From assembly GCA_964017235.1 (NCBI GenBank), contig OZ024928.1, positions 155,458,881-155,522,880 of the forward strand: a stretch of DNA of 64,000 nucleotides, read 5' to 3'. The notes beneath the pieces were generated by a model. That model did not search any database and was not told the origin of the DNA. It saw only the letters and a program-made list of their open reading frames with translations. The DNA comes from Sabellastarte sp. h YS-2021 (Eukaryota > Annelida > Polychaeta > Sabellida > Sabellidae). Every line of letters starts with the position of its first letter. Positions within the stretch are counted from its first letter, which is position 1. A program made the translations under genes and the position numbers. Below, in pieces: positions 56,740 to 64,000 of this stretch.

Positions 56740-57060
56740 AGCTCAAGATCCTCTTGGGATATACACATCCTGAAACCTTGGTGAAAATCCATGCATGGGT
56801 TTAGGTTCTGGAACATCCACAAGCTTTATGCTCGCCTCTGCTGACAACTGCGTCGGGGACAACTATTAATAAGTAGTACCAAACATGGTTAGAGAACTCG
56901 CACTTTCATGGAAGGTTTACAAGGGAGAAGATAATGCACAACAGTGGTAGGAAAACTTTTCAAGGAACGCTTACCGACATAACTTACATAATTTACCAGA
57001 TGAGACTTTTGGCTCAGAGCATTTTAGTCCAGTCAGCTTCTGTGAAACATTTGATCTCAA
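56740..57060 (+). mobile_element. X-box-type element, right part
   Basis: Resumes the repeat unit cut at 42287 ('agctcaagatcctcttggg', 'ggtgaaaatccatgcatg') and ends near 56970 with 'caaggaacgctta', similar in type to S-element 3' ends. Confidence 0.6.
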
Positions 57061-57072
57061 AACTCAGTTGAG

Positions 57073-57256
57073 ACAGAAACACAGACGGTAGTGTTTCCAC
57101 CTGAGACTTGGTTAAATCTGAGACCTTTTATGAAATTGGCCACAGAGATACTGTTTCAACCTGAGACTGGGCTAAATCTGAGACCTTTGGTGAAATTGGC
57201 CACAGAGGTACTGGTTCAAACTGAGACTGTGCTACATCTGAGACCTTTTGTGAAAT
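57073..57256 (+). repeat. ~59-bp tandem repeat, three units
   Basis: Units contain 'ctgagactgggctaaatctg', 'agaccttttgtgaaattgg' and 'ccacagagatactgtttcaa'. Short minisatellite, no coding content. Confidence 0.75.
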
Positions 57257-57358
57257 AAGCATCCTTCCATTTTGTCAGTACAGGTTAATAGCCAAGCAAG
57301 TGTCAAATATTAGAAAATTGCAAATTTAATAAGTAAATTAAATTTTTATAAGTTAATA

Positions 57359-57532
57359 CCCTATCCAATGGACAATAGCTTATCCGGTCGGCGTGGACCG
57401 GCCCGCCAAACGTCAGAAAAAGACGTCCTGTGTCTCCACCGGCTAGGCCGGCCCAGTACTGTGCACTCGCCAGATGGCGTGTCATACTTCCTTCCTGTCT
57501 AGACAGCGTGACGTCATAGCATCTTTTTCGTT
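57359..57532. repeat. DIRS-A3 left inverted terminal repeat
   Basis: About 174 bp, matching 63419-63591 in reverse complement. Differences seen: 'ggcgtggacc' against 'ggcgcggacc', and 'gtcatactt' against 'gtcgtactt'. Contains 'gtgacgtcat'. Confidence 0.92.
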
Positions 57533-57591
57533 GTCTAAAACTCTTAGACCCCTAGTAAGCTGATAGCGGGGTCGGTGGGAGGGTCTTGTGT

Positions 57592-57687
57592 GTCCATTGG
57601 ATAGGGTATTAACTTATAAAAATTTAATTTACTTATTAAATTTGCAATTTTATTGCGTTAATACATCCTATCCAATGGACAATAGCT
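57592..57687. other. DIRS-A3 internal complementary region
   Basis: 'gtccattggatagg' and its complement flank the joined reverse complements of the left outer end ('ttacttattaaatttgc') and right outer end ('attgcgttaatacat'). Confidence 0.92.
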
Positions 57688-57863
57688 GAATAACTACCGC
57701 TTGGTAGGCGGGTAAGTTACTAGGGACTAAAGAACTTGAACTCATTTTGAAATAGTGACAATGCCTTCTAAAGCCCGGGTAGACCTTGAAGTCTAAACCC
57801 TTAGGGCTATGGTCGAATATCATCATCCGGCTATCCGGAATGGAACCGTCAGAGTCGACCTTG

Positions 57864-57890
57864 CCCCCCCCCCCCCCCCCCCCCCTTTTT
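57864..57890 (-). other. DIRS-A3 polypurine tract
   Basis: C22T5 on the plus strand, so A5G22 in the coding direction, between YR and the ICR. It is the longest of the four tracts. Confidence 0.8.
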
Positions 57891-58061
57891 AACAGACCTG
57901 CTCAGAGGTAGGGGAAGAGAGGGATGAGTTCAGTCCCATAATTTAATCCTCCCAGAGGAAGTACATGAGAGATTTTTTTTTTTTTTTTTTTTATATATTC
58001 CTTAATTATATGTGCAATATATACAAATATGTACAAGTATTTACATATGTACATTTCTCCT

Positions 58062-61000
58062 CTAGGTGCCAGTCTGTTGGTGGATCTGCTGGGCAGCCAC
58101 AACTGGTCCGAGATGGTAGAGCTCTGAGTCAGCCCAAGCCACATCCTTCAGATAAAATTGGGTGAAGGTATTATGAGATTTCCAGTGGCAGGCTGCTAGG
58201 ATCTGCTCTAAGGAGACTCCCGACTGGAAGGCCTTAGAAGCCGCAAAGGCCCTGACATCATGAGCTTTAACTTGATGTAGGGTGTGGGCCTGTTGATCAG
58301 AGAGCTCATAGCATAGGATCACAGTTTGTTTGATCCATGAGGAGATAGTGGCAGGGGAGATGTCTTTGTCGAAACCTTTCTTGAAGGAGACAAAGACTAA
58401 CTCCTTGCTCTGTCTGAGGTCTGACGTCCTGTCCAAGTAGTAGCGCAAAGCTCTGACTGGACACAAGGATCTGTCAGACTTGAGGGATTTATCTAGAGTA
58501 GGAGCCAGGGCTGGTATGACCACTGGGGCTACACTCTCTGGGCCCTCCTTGGCCAGCTGATTCTTAGAAAGAAAGCTGGGAGATGGAAAAAGGGACACCT
58601 TAGACCAATCGGATTGGTGTCTGATGTTCTTGTGCTGCCAAGCATAGATCTCACTCCTTCTTTTGCCAGAGCCTAGGGCTAAAAGGAAGACAGTTTTGAA
58701 GGTGAGGTGCTTCAGAGATGCCTCCCTAAGAGGTTCAAAGGGAGCCTTTGTCAGCTGGTGTAGCACCAGGGAAAGGTTCCAGGAGGGAATCCCTCTCCGC
58801 CCTTTGGGTCTATCTCTGTGGAAACTTTCCAAGAGACGAGTGAGATTATCATCTTTGCTGATATTGACTGTTGTAGGACCCAGTTTATCAGCAATGGCAG
58901 ATCTGTATCCATCAATGGTGCTGGGCTGTAACTTCTTGTCCTCAAAGAGGTACATTAGGAAGTCAGCTACCGACTTTATAGGTGGTGCCCTGAAGTCCAC
59001 CTGATTAGTGACGCACCACTTTGTAAAAATGGTCCACTTCGCCTCATAGACTGATCTGGTAGATCTTCTTTGAGGAGCCTCAATTCTTGCTGCCACTGCC
59101 TCAGAGAAGCCCTGTTCTTTGATAGTTGTGGCTCTAGGAGCCAGGCATGGAGATTTAGATTGGTCAGATTTCTGTGAGGGATCTGATTGAAGGGCTGTGT
59201 TAGTAGACTGGGCAGGTTGGGAAGGCTGAGAGGGACCTGGCTGGACATGGTCACTAGGTCCCAGAACCAAGGCATGTTGGGCCACCCCGGGGCAATCAGA
59301 ATGAGTCTCTTGCACGGGGAGTCGAATAGCTTCTCCACCACTTTGCCCAATATGGCGGTCGGTGGGAAGGCGTATGCATCCAGATCGTCCCATGGCAGGG
59401 TAAGTGCATCCACTGCTACAGCCAGGGAGTCCGGTACTGGAGAGACAAACTGAGGCAACTTGTGGTTGAATCTCGTGGCAAAGAGATCTATTTGAGGCAA
59501 GTGCCACCTGTTGCATATTTGTTGAAAAACCTCCGGAAGGAGGGACCACTCGGTTTGGATGGTCTGACCCAGCCTGGATAGTTTGTCTGCTATCACATTG
59601 AGATGGCCTGGGATGTGTCGAGCTTTTAGAGTCACTTGTCGCTGGGAACACCAGGTCAAGATTCTCCACAGTAGGGCACACAGTGGGCCCGACCTCATGC
59701 CTCCTTCCTTGTTTATGTAAGCTACCACTGTAGTATTGTCGGTTGCCACTAGAACTATTTTGTCTACACAGAGGTCTTGGAACTCCTTGAGGGCTAGTAA
59801 CACTGCTTTGAGTTCCAGATAGTTTATGTGCAGCTTGCTTTCCGGCACTGACCAGGACCCTCTTGCAGTGAACTCGTTTAAGTGAGCGCCCCACCCTTCT
59901 TTTGATGCGTCTGTAAATATCTGCAGAGCATGCCTTACTGGGTGTAATGGTTGACCTTGAAGCACATTGTCTTCGTCTAGCCACCATTGTAAGTGAGGGT
60001 GCAGGGTTCTCGGGAGGGGAATAATCTTCTCTAGAGATTCTGGTACCCTCCAATTGTTCTTGAGATGCCACTGCAGGGGTCTCATGTGCAGTCGGCCGAG
60101 GTGAACTTGTTTCTCTGTGGCTGTTAGGAGGCCTATCAGGGACATGAACTGTCGAACCGGACAGGCCGGTAATAACAGAAGTACTTGTATCTTGTCCTGA
60201 AGGCTTTGCCACCGGTCCGGGGTCGGTCTGACCCGGCCGGACCTGATATCGAACTGGTAACCTACAAAGTCGAAGACCTGCTTGGGTTCCAGCTCTGATT
60301 TTTCTAAATTCACCAACCAACCGAGGTCCTGGCACATCCTGACCAGGATTTGGGTGTGATGGAGACAAGTTTCTTGGGATCTGGCTCTCACCAAGCAGTC
60401 GTCTAGGTACTGGTGGATTCTTATACCCTTGTTTATGGCCATCAGTTTCACCTCCTTTGCCAAAACAGTGAACTCCATGGGCGCTGTGGACAGACCAAAG
60501 GGCAATGCCTTGAATTGGTAAGTCCGGCCTTGGACATGAAATCTTAGGTATTTCCTGGATTGTTCCTGTATTGGAATGTGGAAGTAGGCATCCTTGAAGT
60601 CTACTGAGGTGACCCACTCTCCTTGTTGGAGAGATGTTCTGATGGTTTCCGGTGTCTCCATTTTGAATTTCTCCACCTTGAGGAAAAGGTTTAGTTTGCT
60701 CAGATCCAGTATTGGCCTCCATTTGTTGTTGGGTTTTGGAACTAGAAACAGTCGATTGAAAAACCCCAGAGATGTTTGATTGTGGACCAATTCTACTGCA
60801 TTTTTGTCCATAAGCTGATGTAATGCCTCCAACAGGTAGCTGTTCCTGTGGGGATTGACATAACGGCTTACGACAGTGGGAGACCTTGTAAGATTTGGCC
60901 TGATCCGAAAGGGAAGGGTGTAACCTTCTCTCAGGATTTGAACTATTTTCGGACCGGCCCCTAGCTCCAGCCAAGTTTGCCAAAAGTTTTGAAGTCTGGC

Positions 61001-61274
61001 TCCTACAGGCAGATTTGAGGCAACATTTTTGACACTTGTTACAGGTTGAACATAAGACAATGGAATGACACAAGAAGCACTTTTCACAGATTTTAATGTA
61101 CATTTTTTCTGATAACAGACTGCTGCCCCGGGACTTATTTCTTTCTTTTGCGAAAGCCCGGGCGCAGTATGAACATTTGCAACAACCAAAGGTTTTACAC
61201 TTAAAGAATTGTCTATTGTCTGTGAGGAGCTTCCGGCCAGCAGACTTGCCTGTACAAGTGTTACACAATGACTG
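58062..61274 (-). CDS. DIRS-A3 tyrosine recombinase frame with N-terminal Cys-rich segment
   Basis: Continues the gag frame directly after the gag UGA and stays open to 58062. The first 80 codons are Cys-rich ('CNTC', 'FFKCKTFGCCKCSYC', 'ICEKC', 'CSTCNKCQKCC', 16 Cys), suggesting metal binding. The next 620 codons overlap RT in another frame and look low-complexity. The recombinase begins near residue 720: 'STIDGYRSAIADKLGP', Arg about 870 ('SGKRRSEI'), His1003 and Arg1006 ('HDVR'), His1028 ('CHWKSH') and Tyr1039 ('QFYLKD'). There is no ATG before the Cys-rich segment, so readthrough, reinitiation or a spliced mRNA is needed. It should insert the circular DNA intermediate. Confidence 0.87.
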   Translation of the reverse strand, partial: QSLCNTCTGKSAGRKLLTDNRQFFKCKTFGCCKCSYCARAFAKERNKSRGSSLLSEKMYIKICEKCFLCHSIVLCSTCNKCQKCCLKSACRSQTSKLLANLAGARGRSENSSNPERRLHPSLSDQAKSYKVSHCRKPLCQSPQEQLPVGGITSAYGQKCSRIGPQSNISGVFQSTVSSSKTQQQMEANTGSEQTKPFPQGGEIQNGDTGNHQNISPTRRVGHLSRLQGCLLPHSNTGTIQEIPKISCPRPDLPIQGIALWSVHSAHGVHCFGKGGETDGHKQGYKNPPVPRRLLGESQIPRNLSPSHPNPGQDVPGPRLVGEFRKIRAGTQAGLRLCRLPVRYQVRPGQTDPGPVAKPSGQDTSTSVITGLSGSTVHVPDRPPNSHRETSSPRPTAHETPAVASQEQLEGTRISREDYSPPENPAPSLTMVARRRQCASRSTITPSKACSADIYRRIKRRVGRSLKRVHCKRVLVSAGKQAAHKLSGTQSSVTSPQGVPRPLCRQNSSSGNRQYYSGSLHKQGRRHEVGPTVCPTVENLDLVFPATSDSKSSTHPRPSQCDSRQTIQAGSDHPNRVVPPSGGFSTNMQQVALASNRSLCHEIQPQVASVCLSSTGLPGCSSGCTYPAMGRSGCIRLPTDRHIGQSGGEAIRLPVQETHSDCPGVAQHALVLGPSDHVQPGPSQPSQPAQSTNTALQSDPSQKSDQSKSPCLAPRATTIKEQGFSEAVAARIEAPQRRSTRSVYEAKWTIFTKWCVTNQVDFRAPPIKSVADFLMYLFEDKKLQPSTIDGYRSAIADKLGPTTVNISKDDNLTRLLESFHRDRPKGRRGIPSWNLSLVLHQLTKAPFEPLREASLKHLTFKTVFLLALGSGKRRSEIYAWQHKNIRHQSDWSKVSLFPSPSFLSKNQLAKEGPESVAPVVIPALAPTLDKSLKSDRSLCPVRALRYYLDRTSDLRQSKELVFVSFKKGFDKDISPATISSWIKQTVILCYELSDQQAHTLHQVKAHDVRAFAASKAFQSGVSLEQILAACHWKSHNTFTQFYLKDVAWADSELYHLGPVVAAQQIHQQTGT

Positions 61275-61420
61275 TCATTTATAAGCCTGCTGGCCCTTGG
61301 CTGGTCGGGTGGAGTACTGGTACTTGCCTTTCCCTCTACGGTGTTGGCCATGAGAAGAGATATTCTTCCAAGCCGGCCTATCCTGTCTTGAACTATCCGG
61401 CTTCTTGTCATGTTTCTCAT
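58976..61420 (-). CDS. DIRS-A3 RT/RNase H/methyltransferase-like protein
   Basis: 814 codons from ATG 61420, overlapping the gag 3' end by 146 nt in the +1 frame. The first 130 residues are not conserved with DIRS-B, and the shared protein starts near 'NLPVGARLQNFW' (136). RT: Asp274 ('SVDFKDAYFH') and YLDD at 338-341. RNase H: Asp504 ('FTDAS'), Glu536 ('YLELKAV'), Asp561 ('ATDNTT') and Asp612 ('IADKLSR'). Methyltransferase-like: 'DLFATRFN' (645), 'AFPP' (684-687) and 'APGWPNMPWFW' (710). All key residues are intact. The last 45 residues overlap the start of the recombinase domain in the other frame. Confidence 0.94.
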   Translation of the reverse strand: MRNMTRSRIVQDRIGRLGRISLLMANTVEGKASTSTPPDQPRASRLINDSHCVTLVQASLLAGSSSQTIDNSLSVKPLVVANVHTAPGLSQKKEISPGAAVCYQKKCTLKSVKSASCVIPLSYVQPVTSVKNVASNLPVGARLQNFWQTWLELGAGPKIVQILREGYTLPFRIRPNLTRSPTVVSRYVNPHRNSYLLEALHQLMDKNAVELVHNQTSLGFFNRLFLVPKPNNKWRPILDLSKLNLFLKVEKFKMETPETIRTSLQQGEWVTSVDFKDAYFHIPIQEQSRKYLRFHVQGRTYQFKALPFGLSTAPMEFTVLAKEVKLMAINKGIRIHQYLDDCLVRARSQETCLHHTQILVRMCQDLGWLVNLEKSELEPKQVFDFVGYQFDIRSGRVRPTPDRWQSLQDKIQVLLLLPACPVRQFMSLIGLLTATEKQVHLGRLHMRPLQWHLKNNWRVPESLEKIIPLPRTLHPHLQWWLDEDNVLQGQPLHPVRHALQIFTDASKEGWGAHLNEFTARGSWSVPESKLHINYLELKAVLLALKEFQDLCVDKIVLVATDNTTVVAYINKEGGMRSGPLCALLWRILTWCSQRQVTLKARHIPGHLNVIADKLSRLGQTIQTEWSLLPEVFQQICNRWHLPQIDLFATRFNHKLPQFVSPVPDSLAVAVDALTLPWDDLDAYAFPPTAILGKVVEKLFDSPCKRLILIAPGWPNMPWFWDLVTMSSQVPLSLPNLPSLLTQPFNQIPHRNLTNLNLHAWLLEPQLSKNRASLRQWQQELRLLKEDLPDQSMRRSGPFLQSGASLIRWTSGHHL

Positions 61421-63296
61421 AAGGGTGGTATCGCCCTTTCTTGTAAACTGAGCCGGGACGATTTTTGTCTAGGGCTGCTATGTCCTCTTCCGCCTGTTTG
61501 ACCATCTTATCAGGGAAGAGGGTGTCCAGATCCAGAGGGGCTGCCCTGAGAGCATTTAAAGTGTCAGCCTTAACTCCGGCTTTCAGGTATGACAGGTAGG
61601 AGTCTCTTCTCATTAAAGTCGTGTTTGCTACATTGACAAAAACAAAGTCGGTCAAGTGTTCCATTGCCCGAGCCATAGCATGGCACACACTAGCGTTGAA
61701 ATCTAGCAGAAACTGCAGCTCGTCAGTGGCTGTTGAAACTTTACTGGCCGACTTGCCCTTTGACTCTGTCCGAATGGTCTTGAGATGGCATTGCATGCTT
61801 TGCTGGACCTTGAGAAGGCAGCGATTAAATCCGGCCGCCTGATTACATATTACAGAGGACTCTCTGGCCGACCTTTCCCATTTTCTGAGGTTCTCTTGAG
61901 ATATGGGCCTAGACAAAGGTGGGTTAGAGGCGATGCCGGCTTGTCGGGCTATTCTCAGGTAGGTACTATTTAGCCTGGAGGACCCCGTATTCCAGGACTT
62001 GAGAGAGTCAGAACTGTCTGTTTTAGCTTCAGAATGTAAGCTGTACCATTTGGACTGCGACTTGGCCGTCCGGACAAACTGGTCCCTCTGTAGTGTGCCT
62101 GCCTCAGTGGTACGTGAGGGATAACCTTGTGTTAAGGTGAGATTAAGCTTGCTCAGTTTGCTACACAACCACTCGTCGGTGGGTAAGGCGACGGAAACTT
62201 TCCCTGGTGTCTGCATTTTGGGCCCAGCAAAAGGGTTGTCATCTGATGACTTAGTGCCAGAGTCCATGTCAGGGATGTGGTTCCATCCCATATAGGACCG
62301 GATGCCCCTCATGGTCTCCCTGTAGGACTGTTCCTCTGAGAGGGTTTGATCCGGGTCGGTGAGGGAAACATCTTGTTCATCAGAGAGCTCGCCCTCTTCT
62401 GGGAAAAGATCTACTGGAGGACGGTCGGAGGTGATGCTATCCACATCCGAGTCACTTGAAGAAGTGTCCTTCCTGGTAACATCCAAAGTACCGGGCACAT
62501 GCTTCTTAACAGTAGGTCGGTCGGACACACTAGAAGTTCCTGGTGGTTGAAAAGGCGGGGATACATCTGATCCGGCCTGTGAAGCAGTAGCTGAGCTAGC
62601 CGGGTCGGTAGCCGGTAGAGTAGAGGTGGGAGGTCGGTGAACAGGCTGGTCGGTTGGTTTCAGAAAGGGTTCAGTGCTGACACTAGCAGGGGGGGCATGA
62701 GTAGGTGCCACCTTGACCGTTGTAAACACAGGTTCTTGAGGTCGGTCTAAAGATTTGGAGAGGAGGAGAGCCTCCAACCGGTTAAACCGGTCCGACCACT
62801 TCTGCTCCATTACTTCTAACTTCTGGTCGGTACTAGAGGTAGAAGAGGTTCGGTGAGATGAAGATTTGACCGACTTGTCAGCTTTAACCGACTTTTCACT
62901 GGAAGCCTTCTTGTCCTCCTTCTTCTTTTTCTTTTCCACCGGCTGATCACTCAAACCAGGCGACCTAGAGGTGCCCTGGCCATCCACAACCCCCATTACC
63001 GTCACTAAGGACGGGTCCACAAGGGTGGGACTGAGAGTGGAGTCTGTAGACGATTTCTTAGCTGGGGTAGAAGACTTGGATTCCCTCTTCTCCTTCTTGA
63101 TTTGGTAAGACGGGGTAGATAAATGAACTAACTGTTCTGGTGTAAGGGCATTACAATGAAGGCAATCCGCCCCTTCCTTCTCTACACAGGGGTCCTTGCC
63201 CTTCTTCTTGTCACGACAGCGTGCACAAAATGTATGGGTATCATAGCCCGCCATCATGTGGCCACAACTACCCCGTCGCTGACTGGGACAAGACAT
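61275..63296 (-). CDS. DIRS-A3 gag-like protein
   Basis: 673 residues from ATG 63296. An N-terminal Cys/His motif (C11-x-H13, H21, C24-x2-C27-x9-C37-x7-C45-x2-C48) matches that of the DIRS-B gag and probably binds zinc. A Ser/Thr/Pro/Lys-rich region (residues 75-330), acidic in parts, follows. The C-terminal half is alpha-helix-prone, with 'ALRAAPLDLDTLFPDKMVKQ' also recognisable in B, and ends in a basic tail ('GKYQYSTRPAKGQQAYK'). It stops at UGA (61277-61275), followed by CAG, in frame with the Cys-rich/YR frame. A structural or RNA-packaging role is inferred from its first position. Confidence 0.88.
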   Translation of the reverse strand: MSCPSQRRGSCGHMMAGYDTHTFCARCRDKKKGKDPCVEKEGADCLHCNALTPEQLVHLSTPSYQIKKEKRESKSSTPAKKSSTDSTLSPTLVDPSLVTVMGVVDGQGTSRSPGLSDQPVEKKKKKEDKKASSEKSVKADKSVKSSSHRTSSTSSTDQKLEVMEQKWSDRFNRLEALLLSKSLDRPQEPVFTTVKVAPTHAPPASVSTEPFLKPTDQPVHRPPTSTLPATDPASSATASQAGSDVSPPFQPPGTSSVSDRPTVKKHVPGTLDVTRKDTSSSDSDVDSITSDRPPVDLFPEEGELSDEQDVSLTDPDQTLSEEQSYRETMRGIRSYMGWNHIPDMDSGTKSSDDNPFAGPKMQTPGKVSVALPTDEWLCSKLSKLNLTLTQGYPSRTTEAGTLQRDQFVRTAKSQSKWYSLHSEAKTDSSDSLKSWNTGSSRLNSTYLRIARQAGIASNPPLSRPISQENLRKWERSARESSVICNQAAGFNRCLLKVQQSMQCHLKTIRTESKGKSASKVSTATDELQFLLDFNASVCHAMARAMEHLTDFVFVNVANTTLMRRDSYLSYLKAGVKADTLNALRAAPLDLDTLFPDKMVKQAEEDIAALDKNRPGSVYKKGRYHPYEKHDKKPDSSRQDRPAWKNISSHGQHRRGKGKYQYSTRPAKGQQAYK

Positions 63297-63418
63297 AGTG
63301 AGCTATAAGTCTTCTAGAAATCGTTAGTACAAAAATAAAAGCAATTAACGTAAAGTTCTCACATAAAACTTGAAAATATATAATCTCAGAAAAAACCGTG
63401 TCACAAGTACATGCGCCA

Positions 63419-63591
63419 AACGAAAAAGATGCTATGACGTCACGCTGTCTAGACAGGAAGGAAGTACGACACGCCATCTGGCGAGTGCACAGTACTGGGC
63501 CGGCCTAGCCGGTGGAGACACAGGACGTCTTTTTCTGACGTTTGGCGGGCCGGTCCGCGCCGACCGGATAAGCTATTGTCCATTGGATAGG
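63419..63591. repeat. DIRS-A3 right inverted terminal repeat
   Basis: Reverse complement of 57359-57532, lying just upstream of gag in the coding direction, so it probably carries the promoter. The CRE-like 'atgacgtcac' is at 63434. Followed by 'atgtattaacgcaataaaat'. Confidence 0.9.
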
Positions 63592-63605
63592 ATGTATTAA
63601 CGCAA

Positions 63606-63661
63606 TAAAATAATGGATTGTTTACCAGGTCCCGAAGGGACCGAGTCAACAATCTATTATT
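63606..63661. repeat. Compound hairpin at the right edge of DIRS-A3
   Basis: The outer arms 'ataatggattgtttacc' and 'gagtcaacaatctattat' are largely complementary, with an inner perfect stem GGTCCC-GAA-GGGACC. It partly overlaps the element's terminal AAAT. Possibly the end of another, unrecognised element. Confidence 0.55.
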
Positions 63662-64000
63662 TTTTAATATTTAATTGGACACTTACGAGGCTATTACACC
63701 CATTCCTTAATTTGTAAATTTAAAGATGTTTTTAACATCCTTACAACTGCCGCCCAATAGTGAAAGATATTGGCCACTTTTAACAAAAGAATACCTCTCA
63801 GCTGTAATTTAATTTCTGTTAATTTTTGGTTCACTGGAGACTTTCACCATATCTTTAGGATGATATGTTTACCACAAGAAGGAACTTGTACTACTCAGTT
63901 TTGAGGACACATGATCTGGCAAAAACTGTTGGCATTGCAACTATTTTTTTTCTGATTTTTACCTCTCCAAAGACTTCAGAAAAAAATCATTGGTTTTTCA
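63662..64000. other. Intronic/intergenic sequence, nothing recognised
   Basis: AT-rich, no repeat shared with the rest of the window that I can see, and no exon of PRORP found on the minus strand. Confidence 0.5.

Larger units (their letters stand above)
57315..63611 (-). mobile_element. DIRS-A3, structurally complete DIRS-like retrotransposon
   Basis: A 6.3-kb element flanked by AAAT (57315-57318 and 63608-63611). Left ITR 57359-57532, ICR 57592-57687, right ITR 63419-63591. The variant 'caatagct' is shared by all three, and the ITRs differ at about two positions. Three long open frames in the order gag, RT/RNase H/methyltransferase-like and YR run leftward with no stop inside conserved domains. 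It is the best candidate for an active master copy in the window. It lacks the minisatellite found in A1 and A2. Confidence 0.93.

Noticed and set aside
58976-61000. Function for the 620-codon stretch of the YR frame overlapping RT
   Set aside because: The translation is low-complexity and mirrors RT codons; openness is notable but I see no domain, so no function is assigned.

Overview
The window is animal nuclear DNA, AT-rich and crowded with repeats. The repeat types (several DIRS-like tyrosine-recombinase retrotransposons, a Helentron, arrays of 120-170 bp satellites inside Helitron-like non-autonomous elements, and a tRNA-derived SINE) suggest a marine invertebrate, most likely a bivalve mollusc. 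That assignment is inference. The only host coding sequence I can support is three short minus-strand exons with canonical splice sites and compatible phases (40698-40791, 17301-17443, 14378-14478). Joined, they encode the catalytic core of protein-only RNase P (PRORP/MRPP3), including the four active-site aspartates. The other exons lie outside the window on both sides, so almost everything else here is intron of this gene: about 23.3 kb between the first two exons, 2.8 kb between the next two, and more than 23 kb upstream of the first.

Layout: 1-9.2 kb holds satellite-bearing elements (an X-box-like 122-bp array, a 'TTTAAGGTCACCTTAAA' array, a 156-bp array, and a nuclear-receptor-half-site array). 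9.2-17.3 kb is intronic DNA with smaller arrays, LINE debris and PRORP exons C and B. 17457-23368 is DIRS-A1, which abuts exon B. 23.5-30.1 kb holds LINE fragments, the helicase-endonuclease end of a Helentron, and a hairpin-ended minisatellite. 30141-35812 is DIRS-C. 35.8-40.2 kb is a nest of Helitron-like elements and a LINE, followed by PRORP exon A. 41.6-57.0 kb is a four-layer nest: X-box element, then 156-bp satellite element, then DIRS-B, then DIRS-A2. 57315-63611 is DIRS-A3, the most complete copy.

The five DIRS elements represent three families (A, B, C). Each has inverted terminal repeats (ITRs) and an internal complementary region (ICR) that joins the reverse complements of both outer ends. 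Their coding order on the minus strand is gag, then RT/RNase H/methyltransferase-like, then tyrosine recombinase (YR). In both coding-competent copies (A3 and B) the YR frame is the gag frame, interrupted by one UGA, while RT is in the +1 frame. Insertions are flanked by AAAT. Two natural empty sites in this window show that the target carried one AAAT. ITRs within each copy are nearly identical even where the genes are dead, which suggests recent mobilisation in trans.
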